Shown here piece by piece: positions 1 through 11,200 of a stretch of 64,000 nt of DNA. The DNA is from Steinernema hermaphroditum (lineage: Eukaryota > Nematoda > Chromadorea > Rhabditida > Steinernematidae): contig CM059623.1 of assembly GCA_030435675.1 (NCBI GenBank), positions 1,266,012-1,330,011 of the forward strand, given 5' to 3'. A model generated the notes under the pieces. The model ran no database searches and had not been told where the DNA came from. It saw only the letters and a list, made by a program, of their open reading frames with translations. Every line of letters starts with the position of its first letter. The stretch's first letter is position 1. A program made the translations under genes and the position numbers.

Positions 1-576
1 AGACAGAGGATACTGTGGCTTATATCCACTTCGGCTCGCTGCCCGATAGTAGTATTTTATTTCAAGGACATGGGACTGTTTTCCGTACACATGTTAGATG
101 TGTACTTTTCCGATTTGATCGATTGATTGTTCTCGTATGATGAAATAAAGAGAATGACGTGCAAGGTAACGCTCCCCACGGCTCGACTGTATATCGACTG
201 TATAACACTGCCAACACCCCGCTGTATAGTACGATAGCGACTCAGTCCCTAAAGTAGGCAATCGAAGTGATAAGACGAAGAATGGTGGTTTTATATTTCG
301 AGTGAAGGTAGACTATAAACAGGTTCTCAGCCCCTCACCTTATCCTAAGAAAAGCGCAACAGAATAATGGAGGTTGTTTGATGAAACATTTCAATCTCAC
401 CTTTTAGAGAGGAACACCTTATTGCTGGAGACATGCTAAATACCGCCTAACGTTAGCTATAACTGCGATTTACACGATTTAACTGCTATAACTGCGAGTG
501 TTCATTGCAACTGCTAGTTAGTCATACCTATGATATAATATAATATGAACTAACACTGATTATTTCTCCGTTTGAT
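1..576. other. AT-rich sequence without recognised gene
   Basis: No open frame of useful length and no motif I recognise. The stretch ends at the long palindrome that starts at 577. Confidence 0.5.
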
Positions 577-633
577 TAATGATACGGTCCCTCTTACATC
601 CGAATTTCGGATGTAAGAGGGGCCGTATCATTA
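577..633. repeat. Long near-perfect palindrome
   Basis: The two 28-base arms around base 605 are reverse complements with a single G-T mismatch, so the stretch can form a hairpin or cruciform with a one-base loop. It lies directly beside the first copy of the duplicated 200-bp repeat and probably marks the terminus of a foldback or MITE-type element. Confidence 0.8.
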
Positions 634-644
634 ACGTAGAGCTC

Positions 645-856
645 CTGGTGGATCTGCGTGGATCCACCAGAAGCTCTAGGGATAGAGATGACGTTTGAAA
701 GTTTTCAAAGGAGATGGGCGCTTCAGAAAAAGAAAGTGGAGATAGTGGGGAGGCATCGTCGGCTCGGATGGACTTCTGTAGCGAATCTTGAGCGGGCGAC
801 CAAGAGATGCCCATTAGGTTCTATTCTCCACCCGAAAGGCGTAGGGGGAAACACCA
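645..856. repeat. Dispersed repeat R1, copy 1
   Basis: About 200 bp match 4068-4277 with only a handful of substitutions, in the same orientation. Both copies begin with a palindromic GGTGGATC...GATCCACC block and both end at a shared GGGGGAAACACCA. The plus strand is open in both copies and the minus strand is also open, so openness alone is no sign of coding. It lies just upstream of the hAT transposase remnant and may be part of that element. Confidence 0.8.
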
Positions 857-1173
857 GCTCCCGAGATGAAACATGTAAGTAACTTATTCTTAATCCCCAA
901 TTTCTTAAAATCTGTGTTAGGATGCCCTTCTACTAGAAGTTGAATCTCTGGCCGTTTCTCTGTGTAAGAAGGCGGGTTCAGACCAGAATGAAACCGAGGT
1001 CGAAACTGATCAAATTGGAGTGGAAGACTCTCCTATCACTCTCCGACCCATTTTCGCATTTCTTATCTCAGGAGCCAGTGAAGTTGACATCAAGTCCGAG
1101 TCCGACGATTGCGGATGCGAAGCTAAAGGCGAAACAGGTAGTTGTGCTTTGGTAACCCTATGAAGTCTTTTAG

Positions 1174-1440
1174 GAACTGGATGAGTACTTCTCAACGCCA
1201 CCGAATCCGCAATCTGATCCATATGAATTTTGGGCATCCCCAGCAAGCGAAATAAAGTTCCCACTGCTCCGTTCCCTGGCATGTTGCCACTTCAGTGCTC
1301 CCGCAACGTCAGCAGAATCAGAAAGACTCTTCTCCGCTGCTGGCTTAACCATCTCGGATCTCCGCACTAATCTGCTCGACGAAACACTTGCCAAACTTTT
1401 GTTTCTTCATAGTAACATGCGACTTTTGGGTTTTGATTAA
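1174..1440 (+). pseudogene. hAT transposase C-terminal (hATC dimerisation) remnant
   Basis: An 88-residue open frame follows a TTTTAG acceptor and ends in TAA. It carries the hallmark of the hAT C-terminal dimerisation domain: a PxLxxLA-type start, then ATSAESERLFSAAG, then a conserved Arg/Leu and an LxFLHSN-like end. This is the most conserved part of hAT transposases. No BED zinc finger and no catalytic DDE region is recognisable upstream. The acidic open stretch at about 930-1135 could be the preceding exon, but the phase does not join cleanly. I read it as a broken, immobile copy. Confidence 0.75.
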
Positions 1441-1530
1441 TATGTATGTTGGCTTTGCGTGCATGACTTATTAAATGCATAACTGTTGATCTGTTGGAAT
1501 TTTTGATGTGTCGGAAAACACGTTGACCCT

Positions 1531-1570
1531 TACTTACGACTTACGACTTACGAATACTTACGACTTACGA
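1531..1570. repeat. TTACGAC short tandem repeat
   Basis: Five slightly imperfect units of CTTACGA follow one another. The open frame through them has no other support as a gene. Confidence 0.7.
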
Positions 1571-3002
1571 AAACGAAAATTTTACTTACGCACATGTGAA
1601 TGGTATGAAAACGTCACACTTGAACATAACTCAAGAAGAGTGGACAGCCTTTCTGATGAAATGAAATTCGAAGACCCATTTTGCTTTGGAAAGCTTAGTC
1701 GTCCCATTTTTCTTTACGAAGGAAAGTTCCACTGATCTTGTCTCCACCGTCTTGTCTCCACTCCAGCGTCAGGACGCTCAATCGATCGAATAGCTCCTAT
1801 ACTCATGACAGCAAATCATCCTCTTAAACAGCGCCAAACGGAGCAGTTCGCTCCTTTAACGATTAGATAATGCGACGCCGAACTGTCGCCGAACTGCAGA
1901 ACAGGAGAGGTTTCAGGTCGGAAAATTCCAATTTGCTCGTTTTTGACGTCATTGCAAATTTTGGCTCTTTCTAGTTTCTGACTGTCCCATTCGAGAAGTT
2001 GTTGGATAGGGCTATGAGAGGCCCACATATCCAATAAGCATATAAGTCCGAGCTGAAGATGAGCAGCAGACCACAACGCAATATTTGGTTTCCTTTCCTG
2101 ATCCTTGTCCTCAAGTATTACCATGGACTACATAGCTAGGGCCCCCTGACCTCAGAAGTCACGAGAAATAAGGGAAAAGAGTTCAATTTGGAAATACAAG
2201 TGGTGCACGAGATGTGCTGGCGGATCAAGGGATTGGAGAAGTCATAGGAAATCGGAGCTTCCAATTCCAATCTGATCTAAGATCGCACAGTGCGAAAACA
2301 GAGAAAATCCAGTGGAACGACCCAATATTTACAAGAGAGAGTGATCCGCAAGTCTTAAATGTTGTCTTAAATCCACCGTCAGCGTATGGAATACTGTCCA
2401 TTCAATCAAATGTGCTACGTGAACTCAGGGTTTACTATGTGTTTGTGAAACCCAGCTGACGTTTAGGTCACCACTTTGCAGTAGTACTCAGTTCTCATTT
2501 TGTTTGCTGTCTGAAACCGGCCGCTACTCGACTATCATTCCGACCTATCCCGTGCGGATGGAAAAGTTCTAGGTGAAAAGGTCCAAGTGTGATCATACAA
2601 TCGTTCTCATTCAGGTCTAACGCGGCAAACGGACGAAAGGCTTCACGAAGGCCTCAAATAGATGTGAATCGGACCCTTTTGAACTGTCTACGTGGCTCAT
2701 TTCGAACATAGAACAGCGGAACCACCGTTTACGGGGGTGTTTGTGTTTATGACAAGGAAAAGTCACAGGTTCTAAAATAATACATCACAGTGCGGGATGA
2801 TAATACATGTATACACCCATGTTATTCAGCTGTTTGGTACGTGGAGCCAAATATTTACCAAGAATTTTTTACAGTATGCATGTTTTCCCAACTCTTATCA
2901 AATGTCGATGACCGAGTACTGTAGTAAATAACTCACTGTCGATTCGAACGGTTCCTTTTTCCGATGTGCTTCTATTTCCTAACACCCATGGTTTTTATAA
3001 TT
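1571..3002. other. No gene recognised
   Basis: Short open frames exist on both strands, for example near 1816-2124 and 2214-2459. None shows a domain, a coding-like neighbour exon or good splice signals. Confidence 0.4.
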
Positions 3003-3855
3003 TATTGGGTTGATCCATACAAAATGGCCGTTGATTTAAATAGCAGTTTCTTAACATTTATGCATGTCTATCATTCTTAGTATTGAATACTTGACTGAAC
3101 AACTTTCGAACAATTTTCGACCTCTTTATCTTATTCAGAGTGGTTTACTCTGATGTAATCATTTATGGATAAGCACAGATGACGGTATGATAGAGCGATG
3201 AAAAAGCTATAAGAATATTAAAACAGAAATCACTGAGCTCAAAAACTAAAGCCTTTGTGGAGGTCAACTTAAATAGACACGATCTCGGGCAGTCGTTCTT
3301 TTTGTGAATCCAAGGGTCATTTTTTCAACATTTGGGCTTTATTTCCTTGAAGTTGAAGTGACCTCGTGGAGTCACTACATGGTCATAGTAGCTGTGAGTG
3401 ACGGCTACCTGCTGAATGTCTCCATTGTCAATTACAGTATTTAATGAATTGGAAATTTTAGAGTTAACAGAACATGGTGATCCGAAAAGGCCATGTTTTT
3501 GAGATTTACTTATGTTGTGATATATGACGGGAACAGCGACTGGCGCGTTGGATAGCCAAGATCCAACGATGTACGTAGTTGAAAGCAGTCACCATCCATC
3601 ACACAATTAATACCATAGGAAGTCCATACATCACTTCGCATTTCGCTATCTCGAGGTGCCAAAAATGGCTATGGCTATCACGACAGAATAGGCCTCCAAC
3701 ATCAGGAAGAATGGAATGGGCAAGTCGCCAATCATATTGTGGGGAGAGAATTAACTTTACTCAACAACGCACCCATCAGCTTGACCCTAGAAGCAAATAT
3801 TGTAAAATTAAAGGATGTTTGCAAAATCGGCCATTTCCCATGGATCAACCCAATA
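3003..3855. mobile_element. Mariner-type TIR element, non-autonomous
   Basis: The left end reads TATTGGGTTGATCCAT and the right end carries its reverse complement; both continue into a related AAATGGCCG block. The outermost TA on each side fits a Tc1/mariner TA target. The start TTGGGTTG resembles mariner termini. The 850-bp interior has only short open frames without recognisable transposase motifs, so it looks like a decayed or deletion derivative. A solo copy of the same end lies at 5617. Confidence 0.65.
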
Positions 3856-4067
3856 ATTAGGTTTATTGGCTCCGATTTTCGTCTTTTCGTTGGAGGTCTT
3901 TCATTTGTGCCCCAGCAGTCTTTTCTTGTTCTTTTTAATTGTTCTTAAGTAAGTAGTCCAAAGCATAGCGAGCGATCACTGGTGGAATTAAAATTAGTTA
4001 TTGGGAAACTGAGAGATGACAAAAGAACAAAAACTCTGCACACTAAAAGCGTGGGTCCGTAGATTCT

Positions 4068-4277
4068 GGTGGATCCACGCAGATCCACCAGGAGCTCTAG
4101 GGATAGAGATGACGTTTGAAAGCTTTCAAAGGAGATGGGCGCTTCAGAAAAAGAAAGTGGAGATAGTGGAGAGGCATCGTCGGCTCGGATGGACTTCTGT
4201 AGCGAATCTTGAGCGGGCGACCAAGAGATGCCCATTAGGTTCTATTCTCCATCCGAAAGGCGTAGGGGGAAACACCA
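4068..4277. repeat. Dispersed repeat R1, copy 2
   Basis: Second copy of the repeat at 645-856, same orientation. The central bases of its starting palindrome are inverted relative to copy 1. Similarity stops sharply after the shared AACACCA. Confidence 0.8.
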
Positions 4278-4506
4278 TAGCTTTGTGGGTGGCTCATGGG
4301 ATCGTTTTTATTCCACATGAGGATGCATCTTTTCAATTGCCAAATTCCACCTATGATTTCTTTAGTAAACTATGGAGTTTGTCTCAGACTTCGTCAGAAT
4401 TATGACGTTCTGTTACGATAAAGCTCAAATATTCAGCACATGACTGCGATAGATTATCATAAGAGCGATGAGCGCCATCGCCGCACTTTGTTACGCCCTC
4501 TATCAG

Positions 4507-4581
4507 CTCATAAAAGGACTGGCCAATTGCATAGCGAATCAGTTCCGTCGTCTCTGCTTCTCTCCGTCGTCTCTGCTTCTC
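4507..4581 (+). promoter_or_regulatory. Putative promoter and 5' leader of the 4632 gene
   Basis: A CATAAAAG block (about 4508) and a GGCCAATTG block (about 4520) precede the start codon by about 110-125 bp, as a TATA-like and a CCAAT-like box would. Two exact tandem 19-mers follow (4544-4562 and 4563-4581, TCCGTCGTCTCTGCTTCTC). Pyrimidine-rich leaders of this sort fit a 5' UTR. Positional inference only. Confidence 0.3.
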
Positions 4582-4631
4582 TTCTCCACTTACGCCTTAT
4601 CAGTTCTCCACAGTTCTCCACCTCCAGTGCA

Positions 4632-5587
4632 ATGACGATCCGTCACGTAGGAAATATATCAAACTATCCGCTATGCAAGGCAAGTCTACTAATTCCTACT
4701 ACAAATTTGATGTGAAATTATTAGCCTTCTACAAGCTACGACATATCCCAAAGCGGTCATGACTTTGGGACTGAATTTGATCCCGAAAGCCGTTCAGAGA
4801 GTCCATCGTCAGTCTCATCTCAGGATTCCGGACACCGGTTAGGATGGGAAGACGTCGAAAATACAGTATGCGCTGCTTGTCGACATCATTGTAACGGAAG
4901 TTTAGTCGGAAATACCCCGTACGCGAGACAGCGAACGCCCACAGAGTCCATCGTCAGTCTTATCTCAGGATTCCGGACACCCGTCAGAAAGCGAAGTCGA
5001 AGTTGGGGTAGCCGCCACGTGCCAGCGCCCAGAGAGCCCGTCGTCAGTCTCATCTCAGGATTCCCAACACGGCCACGAAGTTACAGACGCAGTAAGTGTT
5101 ACTTGGCAACTTCATTACCATACAGTAAACTTAGTTTGAAAAAGGCCGCGAAGCGCTACAAGAAATCTCGGACATGCCGGATTGCTGTGACCGAGAAGAG
5201 TACCGGAAATGCGAGGCGTTCTTTTGCACGTACATGTTCAAACTCGCTCAGCTCCAACGAAAGAAAGAAACGGCTCAGCGGGTGAAGGATAACCTGGAGG
5301 AGAAAAGTGAACTTTTATGCGAACTGTTCGACGAATGCGAGGAGACGCTCACGTTTTATCTGGAGTGTTGCTTCGAGGATCTGAAATACCCAGAAGAAGG
5401 TAGCGTAGACCCGATGGCTAAGAATCTCGGCCAGCTGCACGACGGCCTGCTGTTCTTCAAAGACTGGATCGAAACTGCGTCACGCGTGCAAATTTTTAAG
5501 CATACCTCCTACTTCACCGCCTTAAGGTCATGGATTCAAGAGTGTAAATATGACGAATTCATGAAAGTGCTGGAGCTATCTCTGTAA
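4632..5587 (+). CDS. Uncharacterised 275-aa protein, Ser-rich repeats plus helical domain
   Basis: Four exons join in phase: 4632-4679, 4725-4865, 4906-5091 and 5135-5587. Introns are 40-45 bp. The first starts with GCAAGT instead of GT, a classic GC-AG intron; the others are GT-AG. Residues about 37-125 form a disordered acidic/Ser-rich stretch with three copies of a repeat close to SPSSVSSQDSGH. The C-terminal 150 residues are rich in Glu, Lys, Leu and Cys, with predicted helices and no membrane segment. The function is unknown and I recognise no family. The start is the first ATG of the first in-phase exon, just after a pyrimidine-rich leader. Repeats R1 and mariner ends lie on either side, but this gene is intact: no stop or frameshift is needed to read it. 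Confidence 0.7.
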
Positions 5588-5616
5588 AATGAGAGCCAAC
5601 CATGACTGTATATTTG

Positions 5617-5690
5617 TATTGGGTTGATCCATAGAAAATGGCCGATTCTGTGGACATCCTTTAATTTTGCAATATTTGCTCCCATGACCA
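5617..5690. mobile_element. Solo mariner-type terminus
   Basis: About 65 bp match the right end of the 3003-3855 element (as its reverse complement), starting TATTGGGTTGATCCAT and continuing through a CATCCTTTAATTTT block. No opposite terminus was found nearby. It lies 30 bp past the stop codon of the upstream gene. Confidence 0.65.
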
Positions 5691-5722
5691 AACCGCGGAC
5701 GGACTTCTTATGATATTCATAT

Positions 5723-5935
5723 GTCCCGAGAAGCCGAAGAAACGCTCCAACTCTGAAGTCTCCGTCGCTTTTCCGGATCGCCGCATTTCATCTGGATATC
5801 GTGCCCACCACCGAAGAAAGAAAAGAAGCAACGACTACCGTGTAATATTACTCTTCGTTGTGCTTTTTATGACGCCTTGCACGGCGTAAGCTGTTGATTC
5901 AAGAGTATAAACTTGGAAAACTCGGAAAAATCGAA
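5723..5935. repeat. Repeat R3, copy 1
   Basis: A patchily conserved block shared with 7499-7715: a CCCGAGAAG start, a TCCGAAGT/CTGAAGTCTC middle and a TTGATTCA...AAACT end. It is open in one frame (basic Lys/Arg-rich, then hydrophobic), but the other copy is broken in that frame. Confidence 0.45.
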
Positions 5936-6022
5936 GACACGCAACGGATGCAGCGGCAAGAAGCCGAACAGAAACAGAACCATACTCATCGGGCTTTAAG
6001 TCCAAATTGAAGGTATGGGGAA

Positions 6023-6599
6023 CAGGGCTGTGCAAGTCTCGAATCTCGGGGTCTCGAGGCTTTTTTTTTGGTCTCGAGTCTCGGGAAATCCTCGAGACTG
6101 CTCGAGACTTTTGAGTCCTAACAAGAAAGTCTGAAATCGTTTGAATGACTGTTGCTGACTATTGTAGGGCTTTTGCACGCGCGTTTTGAGTTTTGAATGC
6201 ACTCTCGACAGGACAACTTCCATTTTGATGTCAATGCAGACAGATCGGAGGATCTATGCAAGAATATGAGACGACTTTAGCCCAAATGTTATTCGAAGAA
6301 TAAGATAAGGGTTCGGTTCTCATTGTATTTGAGCAGGAGCACGCATTCTAGAGTGTAGTTTTTTTAGGATAGAGTATTTTAAAGCCACTTCCTCCACGCA
6401 TGCCTTCACTTTTGCCAACATACTAACCGGATCAAAGTCTCTGTTGTGTCGCCGAAAACAGGCGATAATGTCGTCGAACATGTCAGGATAAAGTATTGGG
6501 GTGGAACATTAAAAATGTCGCTTTTTTATTTCCCGAAAACCCGAACCCGACAACTCTGGTTATGGGAAAGTGTGAAAAGTCTCGTCTCGCACAGCCCTG
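6023..6599. mobile_element. hAT-type MITE with exact 8-bp target duplication
   Basis: The element starts CAGGGCTGTGC and ends with its exact reverse complement GCACAGCCCTG. Directly repeated ATGGGGAA flanks it on both sides (6015-6022 and 6600-6607), the 8-bp duplication typical of hAT transposition. Next to the termini are arrays of TCTCGAG/TCTCG words in opposite orientation. There is no coding capacity. The copy at 12077-12705 has the same termini. Confidence 0.9.
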
Positions 6600-6974
6600 A
6601 TGGGGAACCCATGCCTCTCTGACACCCAGAAAGATCAACGATCGACTATCGCCGTCTCTTCTGTCTCGTTACCAGAGAAAATCGTTCTTGACCCACCTCG
6701 TGTCTGGAAATGAAAAGGTGTTAGCGGCGAACGAAGAAAATGTCTGTGGGTGGGATCCGGAGAGGGGGACCGAACCTGAACCGAAGCTGGAATGTAAGCT
6801 CTAGCAGTCCATAGTCCATGCCCCATCCGATTACCACTTGTTCCTGGCGATCTTCAACGACCTCGCCCAGAAATACTCATCCTGAATTTTCTATAAGCCA
6901 GAAAAGATACGGTATACTCTTTCTGGTATAATAAATTGCGTGCTACCATTTTGTTCACACATCAGACAACAAAG

Positions 6975-7039
6975 GGACCCGGGCAGTCGTTGAACCGGCC
7001 GGTTTACAAGTCAGAAACGTTCGCAATGAGACAGACAGG
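6975..7039 (-). repeat. tRNA-like half unit (degenerate)
   Basis: Read on the minus strand, a CTCATTGCGAACG block (A-box side) is followed after about 20 bases by CCGGTTCAACG (B-box-like). This matches the half units at 36990, 52101 and 56689. No head-to-head partner is recognisable. Confidence 0.5.
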
Positions 7040-7192
7040 TTAGAAATGACTCCGAAAGGCCGTCAGGCCTCCACAAACAGTTCGAAAGCGATCGGTTGAC
7101 AGCCCTTGCATGTCTCTAGTGTCTGGCCACTCGCAGAGCTACTGGACTTTTAGCGCCTAGAGGGCTTGAATTTGTACACAGCCGCGTTTATT

Positions 7193-7465
7193 TGGAGTCT
7201 CACTCTTGTCGCGGTGGCGAGCGGTCGGTCCCCCCGGTCGCTTTCCGAGTGTCCGGTTGGTCTGATGGTAAACCCTGTGGCAGTTGTGAGTTTTCCGGCT
7301 TCCAGAGGGAATTGGGACACCCGGAAGCCGTAGTCCCACCACCGCTGACAAACAAGATGTCCGACGCCAGGAATCCGGCTGCGTGAGATGTCACCCTGAA
7401 GGTCGCCGACGCTCTGAGGACCACCGAAGACGCAATTCCCGGACCACGAACTCATCTCTCCGAAG
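7193..7465 (-). repeat. Repeat R2, copy 1 (inverted relative to copy 2)
   Basis: About 270 bp match 9662-10050 in reverse orientation, with roughly one difference per 8-10 bases. GC-rich (over 55%), unlike its surroundings. Open frames run on several strands at once, as expected from base composition, so I do not call a gene here. Confidence 0.75.
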
Positions 7466-7498
7466 AAGATGCGAGCTCAAAAGCCTCCTCTGTGCCGC

Positions 7499-7733
7499 AA
7501 ACGCCCCGAGAAGAAGAAGTTCTACTGCCATTTCCGAAGTTTTGCCGTCTCCCACATGCCCGTGATGCGCGCCGTCTCCGACCGGTTCGCCATAAGCGCC
7601 ACGCCAGGGATGAAGCCGGCTAAAACGAGACATCCTCTGTTTGTCTATTATTCGGTGTCGTGCAAGGCGCAAGCCTTTGATTCACGAAATAAACTCGTAA
7701 ACTCGTAACTCGTAAACTCGTAACTCGCGTTTA
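7499..7733. repeat. Repeat R3, copy 2, with CTCGTAA tandem tail
   Basis: Related to 5723-5935. It ends in a short tandem array alternating ACTCGTAA and ACTCGTAAACTCG (about 7690-7728). It sits between R2 and the start of the 18-exon gene. Confidence 0.45.
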
Positions 7734-8231
7734 TTTATCTTATCAATCAGTGGCTTGATTTCAAAACGAAATGTACTCGACGTGCTCGGGAGCGCTAGGG
7801 GCGCCAGTGCAGTATCGGATCGTCATAGCGTCGCGACAAAAGACGCGTTATCTCATCCTCCGCTTTAGGGTCATTAGTGAATCTCGCAACAGGACAAATT
7901 TAGTTCACGCACCCAAAAATGACTTTTGGGCTGCTTTGATGGTTTTGTGTATGTTTTTTTTATTTGTGTCGGTGGCAATCGGTCACGAACAACTCATGCC
8001 GAGCTTAACACCGAAGCTTAGCTGCTTTGATTATGGGCTTCCATATCGTTTGTCATGCTTCACCACCCCTTCACCTCTGATTCTTTTTGGTAAATCAACC
8101 ATGTTTATTATTACAAACTATTAAAAAAACAAGTCGTGCTAAGGATCCATCGGAAGTTTTCAGTGTTGCATTTCCGCTAGGTTTATCGCCCGCTGCGTGC
8201 AAACAAATGAAAATGAACGCACAATCGAGCT

Positions 8232-8242
8232 TACATTTTAGG
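8232..8242 (+). promoter_or_regulatory. Likely spliced-leader trans-splice acceptor
   Basis: TTACATTTTAG ends one base before the ATG of the 18-exon gene and no in-phase upstream exon is needed. Nematode trans-splice acceptors are commonly placed this way. Confidence 0.45.
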
Positions 8243-11200
8243 ATGCCGCCAGAACCAGAATCCTTATCTGCAGAGCTAAAAAAAGGTAAAATTCAAATTT
8301 CCTGTATTTCATTTACTGTGAAAGTAATTTGACTTTTGCAGAACTGGAGGACGGCCTGAAACAAGATGATATGACGTTATCATGTGAGAAGAACGTGTTC
8401 ACGACTCTCTTTGAAGCCGAGAAGTTTCGAACGCAAGCTAGTCTTTTCTTTTTCAACGTTAATCCAGTATATTTTCACATAGTATCCGCGTTTATGTTTA
8501 CTATTTAGAATGGTGAACCACCGACTAGGTTCGCAAACGCTTTAAAGAAATATAAACCAGAAGATCGACTGCTTGTCGTCGTTTATGAAGAATCTGAGAA
8601 AGTTCGACGAATAATGTCAGTGCTGCTGTGTCGCAGAAAGAACAGAAAGAAAAAGGTGTTTTTACTACCAAATGGAAAGGTGTACAAATGTAAATCATTA
8701 ATTACATTTTAATTTCAATAATAAGCTCATTCAAAGCCGTAACCGATGTCCTTAAAAAATGCTTTGTCACTTCGGGTAAGTGGTATTTTGCCTTCTATGA
8801 AGATGGGGAAGACGGATTTTGCCACTACGATGGAAAATTTACCATATACCCGATGGAATCTTCCGGAGAACATGACTTGTACTACCTGATCTCGCCCAAA
8901 GACTACCAGCAATACTGCATAGTAAGTTACCAAGTGCTGTTATATTCAAATTAAAGAATAAAAACAGACGCAACGGAAGTCTCTCGAAGAAGAGATACTA
9001 GAAAAGAAAACAAGAGAAGGAGCCACACGAAACTTATACAGCAGCAACAACAACAGCTACACAATTTCCGCCGATTGGAAGATTATGGATTCTGCCAATA
9101 GTAAGCTGTAATTTAGCTGTAATATGTTACACGAGCCTTTCACATTTGGATGGTGAAGCATTTCATTGGGGATTATCGGTTATCATATCATGCACAAAGC
9201 GGCGTTAGTTGATTTTTATACCTGCTCAACCGACTAGCTTTTGCCGTTTTTTCATGTTTTTCAAACCTCACAAGAGCCGACGAATGTTTTACGCTTGAGA
9301 ACGTTAAGACAAAGTTCGAATAGGCATATGAAATTGCCAGAACGCTGCACGCCATTTAGCATCCATATCTTTCTGTAAATTTGAATAAAGGCAGTCAGCA
9401 ATGCGTAGTTTTTGGCGAAACTATGGGCATAGGAATGAGGAAGCCTGTCACCCCCAAAAGCACGAAAATTTTCCACAAAAATGGTCAGTAATGGAAAATA
9501 AATCCTGAATTCGCTCATTCCAGAGTTTCCGAATGTGCGACAATTAGCACTTTTTCGAGAGAAACATGCGGAACATTCGACTAGATCAAAGAAACTGCTT
9601 AACAGGGTATGGGAATGGTATGGGGAGCATGAGACAATTAAAAATTAAAAAATTAGGGATACTTCGGAGAGATGAGTCCGCGGTCCAGGAGTTGCGTCTT
9701 CACAGGTGGTGGTGTCCTCAGAGCGTCGGCGGCCTTCAGGATGACTTCTCGCGCAGTCGGGTGCTTGGCGTCGGACATCTTGTTGTCAGCGGTGCTGGGA
9801 CCAGAGATGGACAACGGCTCAGCCGTATCAACCGGTCGGCCACTCGACTCAATCGGTTGACGGCTCACGGCTGGGCCGATCCGATCCGTTCGTGCCCATC
9901 TCTGGGTGGGACTACGGCTTCCGGGTGTCTCAATTCCCTCTGGAAGCCGAAAGACTCACAGATGCCACAGGGTTTGCTGTCTGACCAACCCGACGCTCAG
10001 AGAGCGACCGGAGGGACCGACCGCTCGCCAACACGACACAAATGAGACTCCTAGGAAACAACACTCTATGGAATTGAGGTTAATTTGCTCTCGTTATTTC
10101 AGAAAAGATCTCAATTGAAAATTTACATCAGAAGAAAGATGCATGGTACGAATCCAAGAAAGATGATATCTGTTACGATGTGGACTCTACGTATTCTAAA
10201 TTAAGGAACAAGGTTGGTTTTTAAAAGTATCTCTAGTTTGTGTACTTCTGGCGACCCTGTATTGCATAAGGCTAGCGACTGACAGTTAAAATGACAAATG
10301 AAAAATGGACACTCTTGCTGTCCGCAGGGCTAATTTGCCTTTTCTGGAAAGTTAAATATAAAACAGGAAAGTTACACTTAATCTAGCAGAAAGATCCTGA
10401 GGACTATTTTCATAGCTACAAGCCAAGCGGAATTATAACACTAGCTGAGTGAAATTAAAATTGTGATATGAATGACTTTGGACCATTGAATTTCCTTCTC
10501 TGTGTACGTGCAGTACAGTTTGGCTTAGAGATTGCTCGCCGTAGATTTTTATAGGATCGCCATAAGTCTTCAGTACACCCCGAAGTACACTTGTAGCACA
10601 TTTCCTGTAAATAACCAGTTACAGAATAGTTTAAACGATTCGCGCACGAGAAAGGCCTTCACTGACAGCGGTGTTCCTGAAAACCTTCTTCCCCTTCTGT
10701 TTGAAATAGGCCGACAAGCAACCTTCAGAATGTATCCTATTATGTATCCCATGTACAAGGACCTTTCGCTCTTCATGATCTATCAGTTGCGTGTCTTTCT
10801 CCAAAGTCAATACAACGACGGTAAGAGCTTTATTTTAACACTGACCTTACATATTCTTTTACAGAAGTGCAAGCCAACCACCCTGCATATAAGAATACAG
10901 ATTTAAACGATATACATGAGGAACTAAAAGGTTTGCTCCATTTAGTAAGTCCAGCATTATTTGTCCAATTTCAAACCCCACTTTTTAAAACCGAAATTTA
11001 CCAGTTCCTTTTTCTTGTTCTAGGTCATTATTAGAGCATTGCAGTCCTGAAAGATGAAATGATACAAAGGAAGGAGTCGTTCGCGGACAAGTACAAGAGT
11101 TTCGAGAGACATGATGCAGGGAAGGATCTACATGGTACGCCTTTTATATACATCTTGTGGTGCCGAGTTTTTTCACAAAGTCATCTCGCCATCTTGTCCG

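Noticed and set aside
645..882. Open frames through repeat R1 on both strands, also at 4016-4405
   Set aside because: The sequence is a dispersed repeat, open on both strands, and the two copies diverge abruptly outside it. No domain.
7150..7672. Several overlapping open frames of 60-100 codons
   Set aside because: They overlap in up to five frames in a GC-rich repeat (R2/R3) and share no consistent coding pattern with the second copy.
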